This document shows positions 19,965 through 29,916 of a stretch of 64,000 nt of DNA, piece after piece. The notes under the pieces are model-generated. The model was not told where the DNA came from. It made no database searches and saw only the letters and a program-made list of their open reading frames with translations. Source of the stretch: JALORV01 sp963769745 (GTDB taxonomy: Bacteria; Pseudomonadota; Gammaproteobacteria; Burkholderiales; Burkholderiaceae_F); contig CAVYNB010000003.1 in NCBI GenBank assembly GCA_963769745.1, forward strand, positions 7,416 through 71,415. The letters run 5' to 3'. Position 1 is the first letter of the stretch. Each line of letters begins with the position of its first letter. The translations under genes were made by a program, and so were the position numbers.

Positions 19965-22093
19965 TGACAACCGCGTCGCTGCTCGTCGAACTGCACACGG
20001 AGGAACTGCCGCCGCGGGCGCTGAAGTCCTTGTCGGAGGCCTTTGCCACCGGTATCGAGGCAAACCTCTATAGCCGGCAGTTCCTGACGCCCGAAAGCCG
20101 TGTCACCGCGTTCGGTGCACCGCGCCGGTTGGCGGTACACATCACGTCGGTGAAGGCCCGGTCGGCGGACCAGCCGTTCAGGCAGAAGCTGATGCCGCTG
20201 GCAGTGGCGCGCGACGCGGCGCGCAACTGGACACAGGCCTTCCTCAAGAAACTCGAGGGCCTCGGGCGCGGTCACCTGGCGCAGGTGCCCATCGGTAGCA
20301 GCAGTGGTGAGGATTCACTGGTGGTCGAGAGCGACGGCAAGGCCGAGTCGATCTTTCTGCACGGCATCACCGCCGGGCAGAACCTGCATGCAGGGCTGCA
20401 GGCGGCGCTCGACGAGACGATTGCCGGATTGCCGATTCCCAAGGTCATGAGCTACCAGCTCGCCGACGGCAGCACGACGGTGCAGTTCGTGCGGCCGGCG
20501 CACCGGCTGGTGGCGATGCATGGTCACCAGGTGGTGCCGGTGCAGACCCTCGGCCTGATGGCCGGGACCAAGACCCTCGGACATCGCTTCATGTGCAAGG
20601 GCGATGTGGTGATCCATGCGGCCGACACCTATGTCGAGCAGATGGAGTTCGAAGGCAAGGTCGTGCCGTCGTTCGCAGCGCGGCGACAGCGTATCGAGGA
20701 ACAGCTGGCGCGTGAGGCGGAGCGCATCGGCGCGACGGTCGTGGCGCCCGAGGACCTGCTCGATGAAGTCACGGCGCTGGTCGAGTGGCCGGTGGTCTAC
20801 GAATCGGGATTCGAGCCGGAGTTCCTCGAGGTTCCGTCGGAGTGCCTGATCCTCACGATGCAGCAGAACCAGAAGTACTTCGCGCTGCGCGATGCAGGCG
20901 GTGCCTTGCTCAACCGTTTCCTGCTGGTGTCGAACCTCGACACCAAGGATCCGGAAGCGATCGTCGCCGGCAACGCCCGTGTGGTGCGTGCCCGCCTGGC
21001 CGACGCCAAGTTCTTCTACGACCAGGATCGCAAGCAGACGCTGGAAAGCCGGGTGAGCGGCCTGGCGAGCGTCGTGTATCACAACAAGCTCGGCTCGCAG
21101 CTCGAACGCGTGGAACGCGTCACCGGCATCGCAGTGGGCATCGCGCGGCAGCTCGGGCTGGACGTCACGCATGTCGAGCGTGCCGCGCGCCTGGCGAAGG
21201 CCGATTTGCGCACGCTGATGGTCGGTGAGTTTCCGGAACTGCAGGGCATCATGGGCGAGTACTACGCGCGCCACGACGGCGAGTCCGGTGATGTGGCCGT
21301 CGCGATCCGCGAGCACTACCAGCCCCGCTTTGCCGGTGATGCGGTTCCCACCAGCACGTCAGGCATCTGTGTCGCGCTGGCGGACAAGCTCGAGACGCTT
21401 GCGGGTCTGTTCGGTATCGGCGAAAAGCCGACCGGTGAGCGCGATCCGTATGCGTTGCGGCGCCACGCGCTCGGTGTGCTGCGCATGCTGAAGGAGCAGG
21501 CCCTGCCGCTCGATCTCGGCGCGCTGGTCGGCGCGGCGCTCGCCGCCTTCCCGGCAGGCGTGCTGAAGGACAGCAACGCCCGCTCCGGCCTGATCGCGTT
21601 TTTCTCCGATCGGCTCGCCGGCCTGCTGCGCGACGAGGGCTACGGTGTCCACGAGATCGATGCGGTGCTTGCCGAAGGCTCGCTGCGCATCGACCAGGTG
21701 CCCAAGCGGCTGGAAGCCGTGCGCGCCTTCATGGAGCTTCCGGAAGCGATCAGCCTGGCAGCGGCCAACAAGCGGATCGGCAATATCCTGAAGAAGGCCG
21801 ATGCCGTGCCCGAGGGCTTTGACCGCGCTCTGCTGCTCGAGCCGGCCGAGCAGGCGCTCGGCAACGCCTTCGTTGACCTGCAGCCGGAGGCCGAGGCGCT
21901 CTACGAGCGGGGCGACTACACGGCCATGCTGCGCTCGCTGGCACCACTGAAGTTGCCGGTCGACCGCTTCTTCGACGATGTCATGGTCAATGTCGACGAT
22001 GCTCGGCTGCGCGCCAACCGCCTCGGGCTGCTTCGGGGACTGCAGACCACGATGAATCGCGTGGCTGACATCTCCAAGCTCACGGCCGGCTAA
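19961..22093 (+). CDS. glyS: Glycine-tRNA ligase beta subunit
   Basis: Large subunit carrying tRNA-binding and anticodon-binding functions. It begins SLLVELHTEELPPRALKSL and continues with LTMQQNQKYFALRDAGGALL, KPTGERDPYALRR and a C-terminal DALR-type domain. At 710 residues it is complete with no frame break. A two-hairpin repeat element begins almost immediately after its stop. Confidence 0.97.
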   Translation: MMTTASLLVELHTEELPPRALKSLSEAFATGIEANLYSRQFLTPESRVTAFGAPRRLAVHITSVKARSADQPFRQKLMPLAVARDAARNWTQAFLKKLEGLGRGHLAQVPIGSSSGEDSLVVESDGKAESIFLHGITAGQNLHAGLQAALDETIAGLPIPKVMSYQLADGSTTVQFVRPAHRLVAMHGHQVVPVQTLGLMAGTKTLGHRFMCKGDVVIHAADTYVEQMEFEGKVVPSFAARRQRIEEQLAREAERIGATVVAPEDLLDEVTALVEWPVVYESGFEPEFLEVPSECLILTMQQNQKYFALRDAGGALLNRFLLVSNLDTKDPEAIVAGNARVVRARLADAKFFYDQDRKQTLESRVSGLASVVYHNKLGSQLERVERVTGIAVGIARQLGLDVTHVERAARLAKADLRTLMVGEFPELQGIMGEYYARHDGESGDVAVAIREHYQPRFAGDAVPTSTSGICVALADKLETLAGLFGIGEKPTGERDPYALRRHALGVLRMLKEQALPLDLGALVGAALAAFPAGVLKDSNARSGLIAFFSDRLAGLLRDEGYGVHEIDAVLAEGSLRIDQVPKRLEAVRAFMELPEAISLAAANKRIGNILKKADAVPEGFDRALLLEPAEQALGNAFVDLQPEAEALYERGDYTAMLRSLAPLKLPVDRFFDDVMVNVDDARLRANRLGLLRGLQTTMNRVADISKLTAG

Positions 22094-22104
22094 AGTGATG
22101 ACGA

Positions 22105-22176
22105 CCCCCACGCTCACTGCGTTCGCTGCCCCCCAGGGGGCCGCCAGTCGGCTTGGGAACGGCCCGGCGCCGACTG
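22105..22176 (+). repeat. Two-hairpin intergenic element, copy A
   Basis: Hairpin 1 is closed by CCCCC/GGGGG (22105-22109 with 22136-22140). Hairpin 2 has a perfect 8-bp stem CAGTCGGC/GCCGACTG (22145-22152 with 22169-22176) around the 16-nt segment TTGGGAACGGCCCGGC. It sits between glyS and plsC in coding orientation, 3 bp upstream of the plsC ATG. Related copies are at 30974-31066 and 61469-61561. Confidence 0.8.
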
Positions 22177-22178
22177 AC

Positions 22179-22967
22179 ATGCCGGTCCTGCGCTCGGCGC
22201 TGTATCTGCTCTACCTGATCGCCGTCGTCATCCCGTGGGCCTTCGTCGTGCTGTCGGGGTGGCTCTTCCCGGTGCATACGCGTTACTTCCTGTGCGCGTG
22301 CTACACGAAGATGGCAATCTGGGGCGCGCGCGTCATCTGCGGCATCGAGTGGAAAGTCGAGGGCTGGGACAATCTTCCCGACGGCCCGGCCATCCTGCTG
22401 CCCAAGCACCAGTCGTCGTGGGAGACATTGTGGCTGCCGTCGGTGATGCCGCGAGACCTGACCTTCGTCTACAAGCGCGAACTGAACTGGCTGCCGTTCT
22501 TCGGTTGGGGTCTGGCCTCGGCGCAGATGATCAGCATCGATCGCCGCAAGGGACAGGACGCCTTCGAGCAGGTGGTCGAGCAGGGCATCGACCGCCTCGG
22601 GCGTGGCTGGTGGATCGTGATCTTTCCCGAGGGTACGCGCACGCGGCCCGGCTCGACGCGACGCTTCAAGACCGGCGGTGCAAGGCTCGCGGTACGCACT
22701 GGAGCGTTTGCCGTGCCGATCGCGGTGAACTCCGGCGAACTGTGGCCGCGCAACGCATTCATCAAGCGGCCCGGACTGATCACGGTGTCGATCGGCCCTC
22801 CGATCGATCCGCGTGGCAAGAGCCCCGATGAGGTGGGAGCCGCCGTCGAGTCATGGATCGAAACCGAGATGCGGCGACTGGCACCGCATCGCTACAGCGG
22901 TCCGTATGTCCCCGCCAGAGCGCCCGCGGCGGCGCGCGTCCCCGCGACCGATGCCGGTGCGGCATGA
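22179..22967 (+). CDS. plsC: 1-acyl-sn-glycerol-3-phosphate acyltransferase
   Basis: Membrane acyltransferase that makes phosphatidic acid. I chose the ATG at 22179 (MPVLRSALYLLYL), giving 262 residues; an upstream in-frame ATG at 22095 would translate the intergenic repeat. An N-terminal membrane span precedes the acceptor site LPKHQSSWETLWLP (HxxxxW form of the HX4D motif), then ISIDRRKG and FPEGTRTRPGS. The overlapping downstream gene is the YgjP-like protein. In relatives gmhB usually lies between glyS and this gene; it is absent here. Confidence 0.93.
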   Translation: MPVLRSALYLLYLIAVVIPWAFVVLSGWLFPVHTRYFLCACYTKMAIWGARVICGIEWKVEGWDNLPDGPAILLPKHQSSWETLWLPSVMPRDLTFVYKRELNWLPFFGWGLASAQMISIDRRKGQDAFEQVVEQGIDRLGRGWWIVIFPEGTRTRPGSTRRFKTGGARLAVRTGAFAVPIAVNSGELWPRNAFIKRPGLITVSIGPPIDPRGKSPDEVGAAVESWIETEMRRLAPHRYSGPYVPARAPAAARVPATDAGAA

Positions 22968-23773
22968 AGCGGCTCAGGATCACGCCGGGGGAGCAGCTGT
23001 CGCTGGTTCTGGAACCGGGCGACGCCCCGTCCGTGGTCTCCGCGCCGCGGGTCAATGAAACTCCGTTGCGCCGGGTACAGGTCGGGCCCGCACTGCTGAC
23101 GTATCGGTTACGGCGGGCGCGTCGCCGCTCGATCGGTTTCCAGATCGATGACCAGGGGCTGACCGTCAGTGCGCCGCGCTGGGTGCCGCTGCGCGAGATC
23201 GAAGCAGCGATCGCAGAAAAGCAGCGCTGGATTACGAACAAGCAGCGCGAGTGGCAGGAGTGGCGTACGCGGCGCCGGCTGCCGCAGGTGCACTTCGTCC
23301 ATGGCGCGGCCTTGCCCTATCTCGGCGGCGAGCTGGTGCTGCGCCTCGGCGCGAGCAGCGCCGTCACCACCCGCGATGCCGGCGAACTGCATGTCGCGCT
23401 GCCAGTCGACGCGCTGGAACAGCGAGTGCGCGACACGGTGCAGGCATGGCTGCAGTCGGAAGCAAGGCGCGTGTTCCAGGAGCGCATTGAACGCTTTGCC
23501 GATCGCATTCACCCCCGCTATGCCGGCTGGTCACTGTCGTCCGCGCGATCACAATGGGGCTCGTGCACGCACGACGGACGCGTTCGGCTGAGCTGGCGTC
23601 TGATTCATTTCTCGCTGCCGGTGATCGATTACGTCGTTGCGCATGAACTCGCGCATCTGGCGGAGCTGAATCACGGGCCGCGCTTCTGGAACACGGTGGC
23701 GCAACTTCTGCCGGGTTTCGAGACCGCGCGTGACGAGATCCGGCGCGTCGACATGGCAGCCCTGCCTCTTTGA
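22964..23773 (+). CDS. YgjP-like metal-dependent hydrolase (DUF45/M48-like)
   Basis: Zincin-fold protein with the motif VVAHELAHLAELNHGPRFW, including HExxH and the downstream NHxxxFW, typical of the YgjP/DUF45 family. The central part has RSQWGSC, also characteristic. The 269-residue length fits. It overlaps the plsC end by 4 bp (ATGA) and precedes gloA by 13 bp, the same order as in Burkholderia relatives. No signal peptide is present, so it is cytoplasmic. Its role in vivo is not established. Confidence 0.88.
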   Translation: MKRLRITPGEQLSLVLEPGDAPSVVSAPRVNETPLRRVQVGPALLTYRLRRARRRSIGFQIDDQGLTVSAPRWVPLREIEAAIAEKQRWITNKQREWQEWRTRRRLPQVHFVHGAALPYLGGELVLRLGASSAVTTRDAGELHVALPVDALEQRVRDTVQAWLQSEARRVFQERIERFADRIHPRYAGWSLSSARSQWGSCTHDGRVRLSWRLIHFSLPVIDYVVAHELAHLAELNHGPRFWNTVAQLLPGFETARDEIRRVDMAALPL

Positions 23774-23786
23774 CTTTGGAGACCTG

Positions 23787-24173
23787 ATGCGAATCCTGCA
23801 CACCATGCTGCGCGTCGGCGACCTGCAACGCTCGATCGACTTCTACACGAAGGTGCTCGGCATGCAGTTGCTGCGCTCTACCGACCGTCCGGAGCAGAAG
23901 TACACGCTCGCCTTTGTCGGCTACGGCGACGAACGTGAGCATGCGGTTCTCGAGCTCACCTACAACTACGGCGTGGATCGCTACGAGCTCGGCACGGCCT
24001 ATGGCCACATCGCGATTGCGGTGCCCGATGCCTACGCAGCGTGCGATCGCATCCGGGCATCCGGCGGCAACGTGACCCGGGCCGCCGGTCCGGTGCAGGG
24101 CGGAAGCACGGTGATTGCGTTCGTGACGGACCCCGACGGCTACAAGATCGAGCTCATCCAGTCACGACAGTGA
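23787..24173 (+). CDS. gloA: Lactoylglutathione lyase (glyoxalase I)
   Basis: Metal-dependent isomerase that converts the methylglyoxal-glutathione hemithioacetal to S-lactoylglutathione. The 128-residue protein starts MRILHTMLRVGDLQRSIDFY (metal-ligand His in HTMLRV) and has VLELTYNYGVDRYELG (ligand Glu), YGHIAIAV (ligand His) and DPDGYKIELIQ (ligand Glu). It is a single-unit Ni/Co-type GloA by length. Its 3' end overlaps that of rsmA on the other strand by 20 bp. Confidence 0.96.
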   Translation: MRILHTMLRVGDLQRSIDFYTKVLGMQLLRSTDRPEQKYTLAFVGYGDEREHAVLELTYNYGVDRYELGTAYGHIAIAVPDAYAACDRIRASGGNVTRAAGPVQGGSTVIAFVTDPDGYKIELIQSRQ

Positions 24174-24972
24174 GTGGCGCGCTCTGGGCACAGACGTACG
24201 CGTCGCTGAGCCGCACGAAGTCCGCGACCGACAGCACTTCCGCGCGCGCCTGAGGATCGACGCCTGCGCGGGTGATGTCCTCGGCGCTCATCAGTGTGGC
24301 GAGTGCATTGCGCAGGGTCTTGCGACGCTGCCCGAAGGCGGCGGCGACCACGCGCCCGTAGACCGCGGGATCGATCCGGGGCAGGTCCCCGATGGGCAGC
24401 GGCTGCATGCGGACGATGCTGGACGTCACCTGTGGCGGCGGATTGAAGGCACCGCGTGGAACATCGAAGAGCTTGGTCAGGCGGTAGCGGAACTGCAGCA
24501 TCACCGACAGCCGGCCGTAGGTGCGGCTGCCCGGGCCGGCGACCATCCGATCGACCACTTCCTTCTGCAGCATGAAGTGCTGATCGAGCACGCGTTCGGC
24601 GATCGGCACAAGCGAGAACAACAGCGGCGACGAGATGTTGTAGGGCAGGTTGCCGACGAGGCGGAGCGAACCCGGCAGGCTGCTCCAGTCGAACTTCAAC
24701 GCGTCGGCCTCGATCAACGTCAGCTGCTGCGGCGTGAATTCGCTGCGCAGCCAGGACGCCAGGTCCCGATCGATTTCCAGTGCGGTGACATGCCCGGCGC
24801 GTTCGACCAGTGCTCGCGTCAGCGCAGCCTGGCCCGGCCCGATCTCCACGATGGTCTGGCCGGGGTGCGGATCGATCGCATCGATGATGCGCGCGATGAC
24901 GCGCGGATCGTGCAGGAAGTTCTGGCCGAAGCGCTTGCGCGCGCGGTGCTGCAGCGGACCGGCCACGCTCAT
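24154..24972 (-). CDS. rsmA: 16S rRNA dimethyladenosine transferase
   Basis: SAM-dependent enzyme that dimethylates A1518/A1519 near the 3' end of 16S rRNA. I chose the ATG at 24972 (MSVAGPLQHRARKRFGQNFL); longer in-frame readings run into pdxA. Motifs are VEIGPGQAALT (motif I), VTALEIDRDLA, and the catalytic NLPYNISSPLL (motif IV). At 272 residues the length is normal. It follows pdxA and surA in the conserved lptD-surA-pdxA-rsmA order. Confidence 0.96.
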   Translation of the reverse strand: MSVAGPLQHRARKRFGQNFLHDPRVIARIIDAIDPHPGQTIVEIGPGQAALTRALVERAGHVTALEIDRDLASWLRSEFTPQQLTLIEADALKFDWSSLPGSLRLVGNLPYNISSPLLFSLVPIAERVLDQHFMLQKEVVDRMVAGPGSRTYGRLSVMLQFRYRLTKLFDVPRGAFNPPPQVTSSIVRMQPLPIGDLPRIDPAVYGRVVAAAFGQRRKTLRNALATLMSAEDITRAGVDPQARAEVLSVADFVRLSDAYVCAQSAPLTVVTG

Positions 24973-25012
24973 GGCGACCGCAGGCGCGCTGCACGACGCC
25001 GCGGCGATACGT

Positions 25013-25976
25013 TCATTGCCGCCGCCCGACCAGCTCGATCGCCAGTTCCAGCGCTGCGCGCAGGCTGCCGGCATGCGCGCGGCCGGTCCCGGCGAGATCC
25101 AGCGCCGTGCCGTGGTCGACCGAGGTCCGCACGAACGGCAGGCCGAGCGTGATGTTGACGCCCTCGGCCAAAGGTGGCGTACTTGAGCACCGGCAGCCCC
25201 TGGTCATGGAACATCGCGAGCACTGCGTCGCACTGCTGGAGTTGAGCCGGAGTAAACAGCGTGTCGGCCGGCAGCGGTCCCCGGGCGTCGATGCGTTCGC
25301 CGCGAACGCGTTCGATCGCCGGCGTGATGACCTCGATCTCTTCGCGCCCCAGGTGTCCGCCCTCGCCGGCATGCGGATTGAGGCCGGCCACTGCAATGCG
25401 CGGGTGCGCGAGGCCGAAGCGAAGGCGCAGGTCGTGATCGAGGATGCGCAGCGTTTCGGCCAGGGTGTCGATCGACAGCGATGCGCTGACGCGTGCCAGA
25501 GGCAGATGGGTGGTCGCAAGCGCGACGCGCAGCGGGCCGTGCGGGGTTGCGCCGGCGAGCATCATCACCACCTGCGCTGTCGACGTCCGCTCGGCCAGGT
25601 ACTCGGTGTGTCCCGAAAATGGAATGCCGGCGTCGTTGATGACGCTTTTCTGCACCGGCGCGGTAACGATCGCGTCGTAGCGTCCCGACTGGCATCCGTC
25701 GATCGCTTCGTCCAGCGTCGCCAGGACGTAGCGCGCATTGCGTACGTCGAGCCGGCCGGGTTGCGACGCGGCGGCCAGTGGTATGTGACGGACCTCCACC
25801 GACTCGGGGACCTTGCGCCCGGTGAGTTCGGCCCGCTCTTCAAGCAGAGCCGCGTCGCCGATCAATGTGATGTCGGCATCGAGCGGCGGCTCCAGCGCGG
25901 CGAGCGCGATTTCCGGCCCGATGCCGGCCGGTTCACCAGTGGTGAGCGCGAGTCGCGGACGCAGGCCGGCAGCCAC
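25013..25976 (-). CDS. pdxA: 4-hydroxythreonine-4-phosphate dehydrogenase (one frameshift)
   Basis: Pyridoxal phosphate biosynthesis enzyme that oxidises 4-phosphohydroxy-L-threonine, with divalent metal at the dimer interface. It starts with PRLALTTGEPAGIGPEIALAA and has TAPVQKSVINDAGIPFSGHTE, GLNPHAGEGGHLGREE and FHDQGLPVLKYATFG. At about 25165-25169 the frame shifts (one extra base in ggcc), and the family ending VNITLGLPFVRTSVDHGTA continues in the next frame. Corrected length is about 320 residues. It lies 14 bp after surA. Confidence 0.94.
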
Positions 25977-25990
25977 GACGACCGTGCCGG

Positions 25991-27424
25991 CTAGCCGCGC
26001 TCTTCGACGCGGTACTCGACGTAGGTCTTGTCGCGCAACTGGCGCAGCCAGTCCTGGTAGGCCTCGTCACTCTTGCGATCGCGCAGCGCCTGGCGCGCCT
26101 GCTGACGCGCACGCTCGTTCGACGCCGGCTCCGTGCGGCGCTCGAGCACCTGGATCAGGTGCCAGCCGAACGGTGACTGCACCGGAACGCTGACTTCGCC
26201 GAGCTTCAGCGCGTTCATCGCGCGCTCGAACTCGGGCACGGTGTCGCCGGGATATACCCACCCCAGGTCGCCGCCCCGACTTCCGCTCGGGTCCAGTGAA
26301 TGCAGTCGCGCCAGTGACCCGAATTCGATCTGCTTGGCTTCGATGCGCAGCTTGAACTCTTCCAGGCGACGCCGGACTTCCTGCTCGGGCGCAACGTCCG
26401 AGACACGCAGCAGGATGTGCCGCACGTGGGTCTGTTGCACCGGACCGCCGACCATTTTGGCCGCGACAGCACTGCGGCGACCCAGGACCTTGAGAATGTG
26501 AAAGCCGTTCGGGCTGCGTACGAGCGGTGCGATCTCGCCGGACTTCACTCCCTTGACGGCCTCAATGAACAGCGTGGGCAGGCGGTCGGTGTTGCGCCAG
26601 CCGAGTTCACCGCCCTGCAGTGCCTCGGCTGCATTCGAGTAGCTTGCCGCCAGCCGGGCAAAGTCCGCGCCGCCCTTCAGCTGCGCGATGAGGTCGTCCG
26701 CTCGAGTGCGCGTCTCTTCCAGCCGCTGTGGAGTCGAGTTCTCCGGTACGCGCAACAGGATCTGCGCGAGATTGATCTCCTCGGAATCGGCGGTGACGCC
26801 CGACTGATCGGCAATGAAGTTGTCGAGCTCGCTCTCGGAAATCTGGAGCCGCCCGTCGACCTCACGCTCGCGCAGCCGGTTGAGCAGGATGTCCTGGCGG
26901 ATGTCTTCACGGAACTGCGCGAATGAGACGCCCTCGGACTCGAGGCGCTGGCGCATCGCAGGGACGGTCATGTTGTTCGCCTCCGCAATCCGGCCCATGG
27001 CGGCATTGACGGTCGCATCGTCCACACGCACGCCAGTTTCGCGCGCGAGCTGCAGTTGCGCGCGGTCGACGATCATGCGTTCCAGGACCTGTCGCTCCAG
27101 GACGTCCTGCGGCGGCAGCTGGATCTTCTGCCGCTCCAGCTGGGCCATGGCCGACAGCGTGCGGGCGCGCAGTTCGTTCGCGGTGATCACCTCGTCGTTG
27201 ACGACGGCGACGATGCGGTCAACGGGCCGCGTCGATCGCGACGCCGGGGTCGCAGCGCCCGGCAGCGGCGTCGCTGCCGGCGGAGGCGCGGGCTGCACGG
27301 CGGCCGGCGCACCGGGTACTGGACGGAACGCGTCGCTGGCCGACGGCTGCTGCGCACGCGCGCCGAGGGCAATCAGGAAAAGTAGGAACAGCGCCCACGA
27401 TGGGGCGCGAAATTGCATACGCAT
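25991..27424 (-). CDS. surA: Periplasmic chaperone / peptidyl-prolyl isomerase SurA
   Basis: Chaperone for outer-membrane proteins such as LptD, which is encoded just upstream. The signal peptide ends near ALGARAQQ. A P/A-rich linker leads to the N-domain starting VDRIVAVVNDEVITANEL. Two parvulin domains follow, about residues 205-305 (INLAQILLRVPE ... NGFHILKVLG) and 318-420 (HVRHILLRVSD ... FGWHLIQVLERR), then a C-terminal helix. Its 477 residues are slightly longer than usual because of the linker. Co-transcription with lptD is likely (5-bp gap). Confidence 0.96.
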   Translation of the reverse strand: MRMQFRAPSWALFLLFLIALGARAQQPSASDAFRPVPGAPAAVQPAPPPAATPLPGAATPASRSTRPVDRIVAVVNDEVITANELRARTLSAMAQLERQKIQLPPQDVLERQVLERMIVDRAQLQLARETGVRVDDATVNAAMGRIAEANNMTVPAMRQRLESEGVSFAQFREDIRQDILLNRLREREVDGRLQISESELDNFIADQSGVTADSEEINLAQILLRVPENSTPQRLEETRTRADDLIAQLKGGADFARLAASYSNAAEALQGGELGWRNTDRLPTLFIEAVKGVKSGEIAPLVRSPNGFHILKVLGRRSAVAAKMVGGPVQQTHVRHILLRVSDVAPEQEVRRRLEEFKLRIEAKQIEFGSLARLHSLDPSGSRGGDLGWVYPGDTVPEFERAMNALKLGEVSVPVQSPFGWHLIQVLERRTEPASNERARQQARQALRDRKSDEAYQDWLRQLRDKTYVEYRVEERG

Positions 27425-27429
27425 GGGAT

Positions 27430-29786
27430 CTACTCGTAGTACTCGAACATACCCGGCTGCCGCGGCAGCGGGTTGATGCGCTGGTAGCCGGGGATATTAC
27501 GCTGCAGTTGCGAGAGGGCGTTGGTTCCGACACTGGTGAGGCCGGACAGTTCCAGCTGGACGTAGAAGTTGGTCGTAGTCGAGTCCGTGGTCGTCTGGAA
27601 GCGCTGGAACGCGAATCGCACCAGCCAGCAGTCCTCCTTGAACTCGAAACCCGCTATGACTTCGACCGGCTTGCGGCTTTCGAACGAGTAGTTGTAGCGA
27701 CCGACCGCGTACCAGCGGTCGGACAACGGCCACTGAAACGCGATGTCCGTCTGGCTGGTGCCGGCGCCCGGAATGCTGCTTTCCTGGTACCGGTAATACG
27801 CGCTCAGGACCGATGCCCGCCGGGGCTGCCAGCGCATGCCGGCGGTGGCACGTGACACCGCACTTTCCTCTGCGGAGTACTGCACGGCGAAGTCCACCGC
27901 CCAGTTAGTTGCCCAGCTGCGCCGTGAGGGCGGCCAGCAGATCGCTTTCGTTGCTGGAACGCGGTGACTCTCCGGGCAGGGTGACCTTCTGGTCCGAAAA
28001 GTAGTAACGCTGGCCAACGGCCGCGCGCAGGCGCTCCGCACCGGTTTCCTCGTCGAGCACGCGCGTGCCGATTGCGAAAGTCAGCTGGTTGGCGTTGACG
28101 ATGCGGTCGTAGCCCGAGTAGATGTTCTCGGTGAAAAATTGCGCATAGTTGAGGTCGGCCAGTGCGCTGTCGAAGTTGGGCAGCTGGTTCTGGTCGCGGA
28201 AAGGGATGTAGGCGTAGTACAGGCGCGGTTCCAGTGTCTGCTGGGACGAGCGGCCGAACCACTCCGTGTCGCGCTCGAAGATCAGGCCGGTGTCGAGGCT
28301 CAGGATCGGCATCACACGTGTCTGTGACTTGTCCTGTGGATTGAAGTCCGGGTCGAGGCTGTAGTAGGTCGCCGACAGCTGCGCACGTGGCGTAATGAAC
28401 CATCCCGGACTCAGGATCGGATAGGCGACACGCGGATTGAAGATGTAGCGCGAACCGGGCTGGAGGCCTGAATCGGGATTGGTAAAGCGGGTCCCGTCGA
28501 GGATCGCGGCGGCTTCGAAGCCGTTCCAGTCGGCCACGAAGCCATTGACCGTCACCTGCGGAACGCGCTCGTAGGGCGGCGTGACCGGTGCCAGCGGGTC
28601 CTGCAGGATCTGGTTCTTGGTGACCCGCACCGCCGTGTTCCAGTACGTTTGCGTATAGGAGACGAACCCGTCCTGCGGCAGCACCTTCTGCGACGAGCCG
28701 AGAATCGTGCTCGAAAAGTCGACGAAGTAGTTGTCGTCGGACACGCGGTTGTAGTTGATGCCCGCTGCCACGCCCGACGGCCCCGCGTAGTTGAGCCGCA
28801 CGCCGGTGTAGTCGCGTGTCTCATCGGTCTGTCGGTCGTTCTGGATAACGTCGTAAAGCAGCGTGCCGCTGTAGGTCGGCTGGAGGAAGCGGAACTCGTT
28901 GCCGAGCATCACGCCGCGCTTGGTCATCGCGCGCGGCGTGATCGTGTAGTCGTAGTTGGGTGCGATGTTCCAGTAAAACGGCGTGCGGATGTCGGTGCCC
29001 ACGGACGTGCTCAGCCCGAAGCTCGGCGTCAGAAATCCTGAACGACGCTGGTCGCCGATCGGAAACCCGAGTATGGGCGAGGCGAGGATCGGCACGCCCT
29101 GGAAGTAAAGCCGCGCGCCGCTGGCGGTGGCGGACTGCTCCAGTCCGTCGACCTCCAGCGATTCGGCCTGCACCCACCAGGCGTCGTCGCCCGGTGCACA
29201 GGTCGTGAAGCGGGCATTTTCCATGCGGGCGCGCTGCTCCCCGAGGAACTCGATCAGCGTGGCATCACCGCGACCACTGCGAGCCGGATAGGCGAACTGG
29301 GCATCGGGCATTGCGCCGGTTTGCGCGTCGATGCGGAATGACAGCTCGGGCCCGGAGAAGATGCCGCCCTGCTTGAAGACGCGGGCGTTGCCTTCGACAT
29401 CGACCTGGTCGGTGGCTTGCGTGTAGGTAATGCGGTCGCCACGCAGCACGGTGCCGCCGCGCCGCACCTCGGCATTGCCCTCCAGCACGATCTTCTCGTC
29501 GATCGTGCCCTCGATGCGCTGGGCACGCGCGAAAGTCGGCGCGGCTTCCGTCCCTAATGACCGCTTCTCGGACAGCAGGCGTTCGAGCTTGAGTCGCGGC
29601 CAGGGTGTATCGGGACTGACCGGAATGCGGGACTGATCGGGCACTGCGCCGGCCGGCGTGGACGGCGGCTCAGCAGGCACTCGTTTGCGCCAAGGTGCCC
29701 GTAGATACAGCAACGAACAGTGCAGCGCTCAGCGGAAGCAGTGCGAAACGCAGGATCGGCGCGGCATTCGCCGGCAGGCGCGGCAT
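27430..29786 (-). CDS. lptD: LPS-assembly protein LptD (two frameshifts)
   Basis: Outer-membrane beta-barrel that inserts LPS with LptE; essential in most LPS-bearing species. The start at 29786 gives MPRLPANAAPILRFALLPLS and a signal ending near TLAQT. The frame breaks at about 29676-29684 and the LptA-like N-domain follows (EGTIDEKIVLEGNAEVRRGG, GDRITYTQATDQVDVEGNA). The barrel occupies about residues 190-780. A second break at about 27904-27910 (QLGN, then NWAVDFAVQYSAEES) precedes the C-terminal strands. Both breaks fit one extra base. Corrected length is about 784 residues, normal. Confidence 0.94.
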
Positions 29787-29850
29787 TTAGAATTCGATGG
29801 CGAGGTCGAGCCGTGAGGGCCTGCAGAGGCCATAAAGAAAGAGCGCGCCG

Positions 29851-29856
29851 ATTATA
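29851..29856 (-). promoter_or_regulatory. Candidate -10 box for lptD-surA-pdxA-rsmA
   Basis: Read on the minus strand this is a perfect TATAAT, 65 bp upstream of the lptD start in the divergent gap with amgK. I see no good -35 hexamer at standard spacing, so the assignment rests on the -10 and its position. Confidence 0.45.
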
Positions 29857-29916
29857 GGCATCGCATCCTCTGATGCCGCACGGACGTTCGCTGCGGTCTG
29901 ACATCATTCGCAATCC

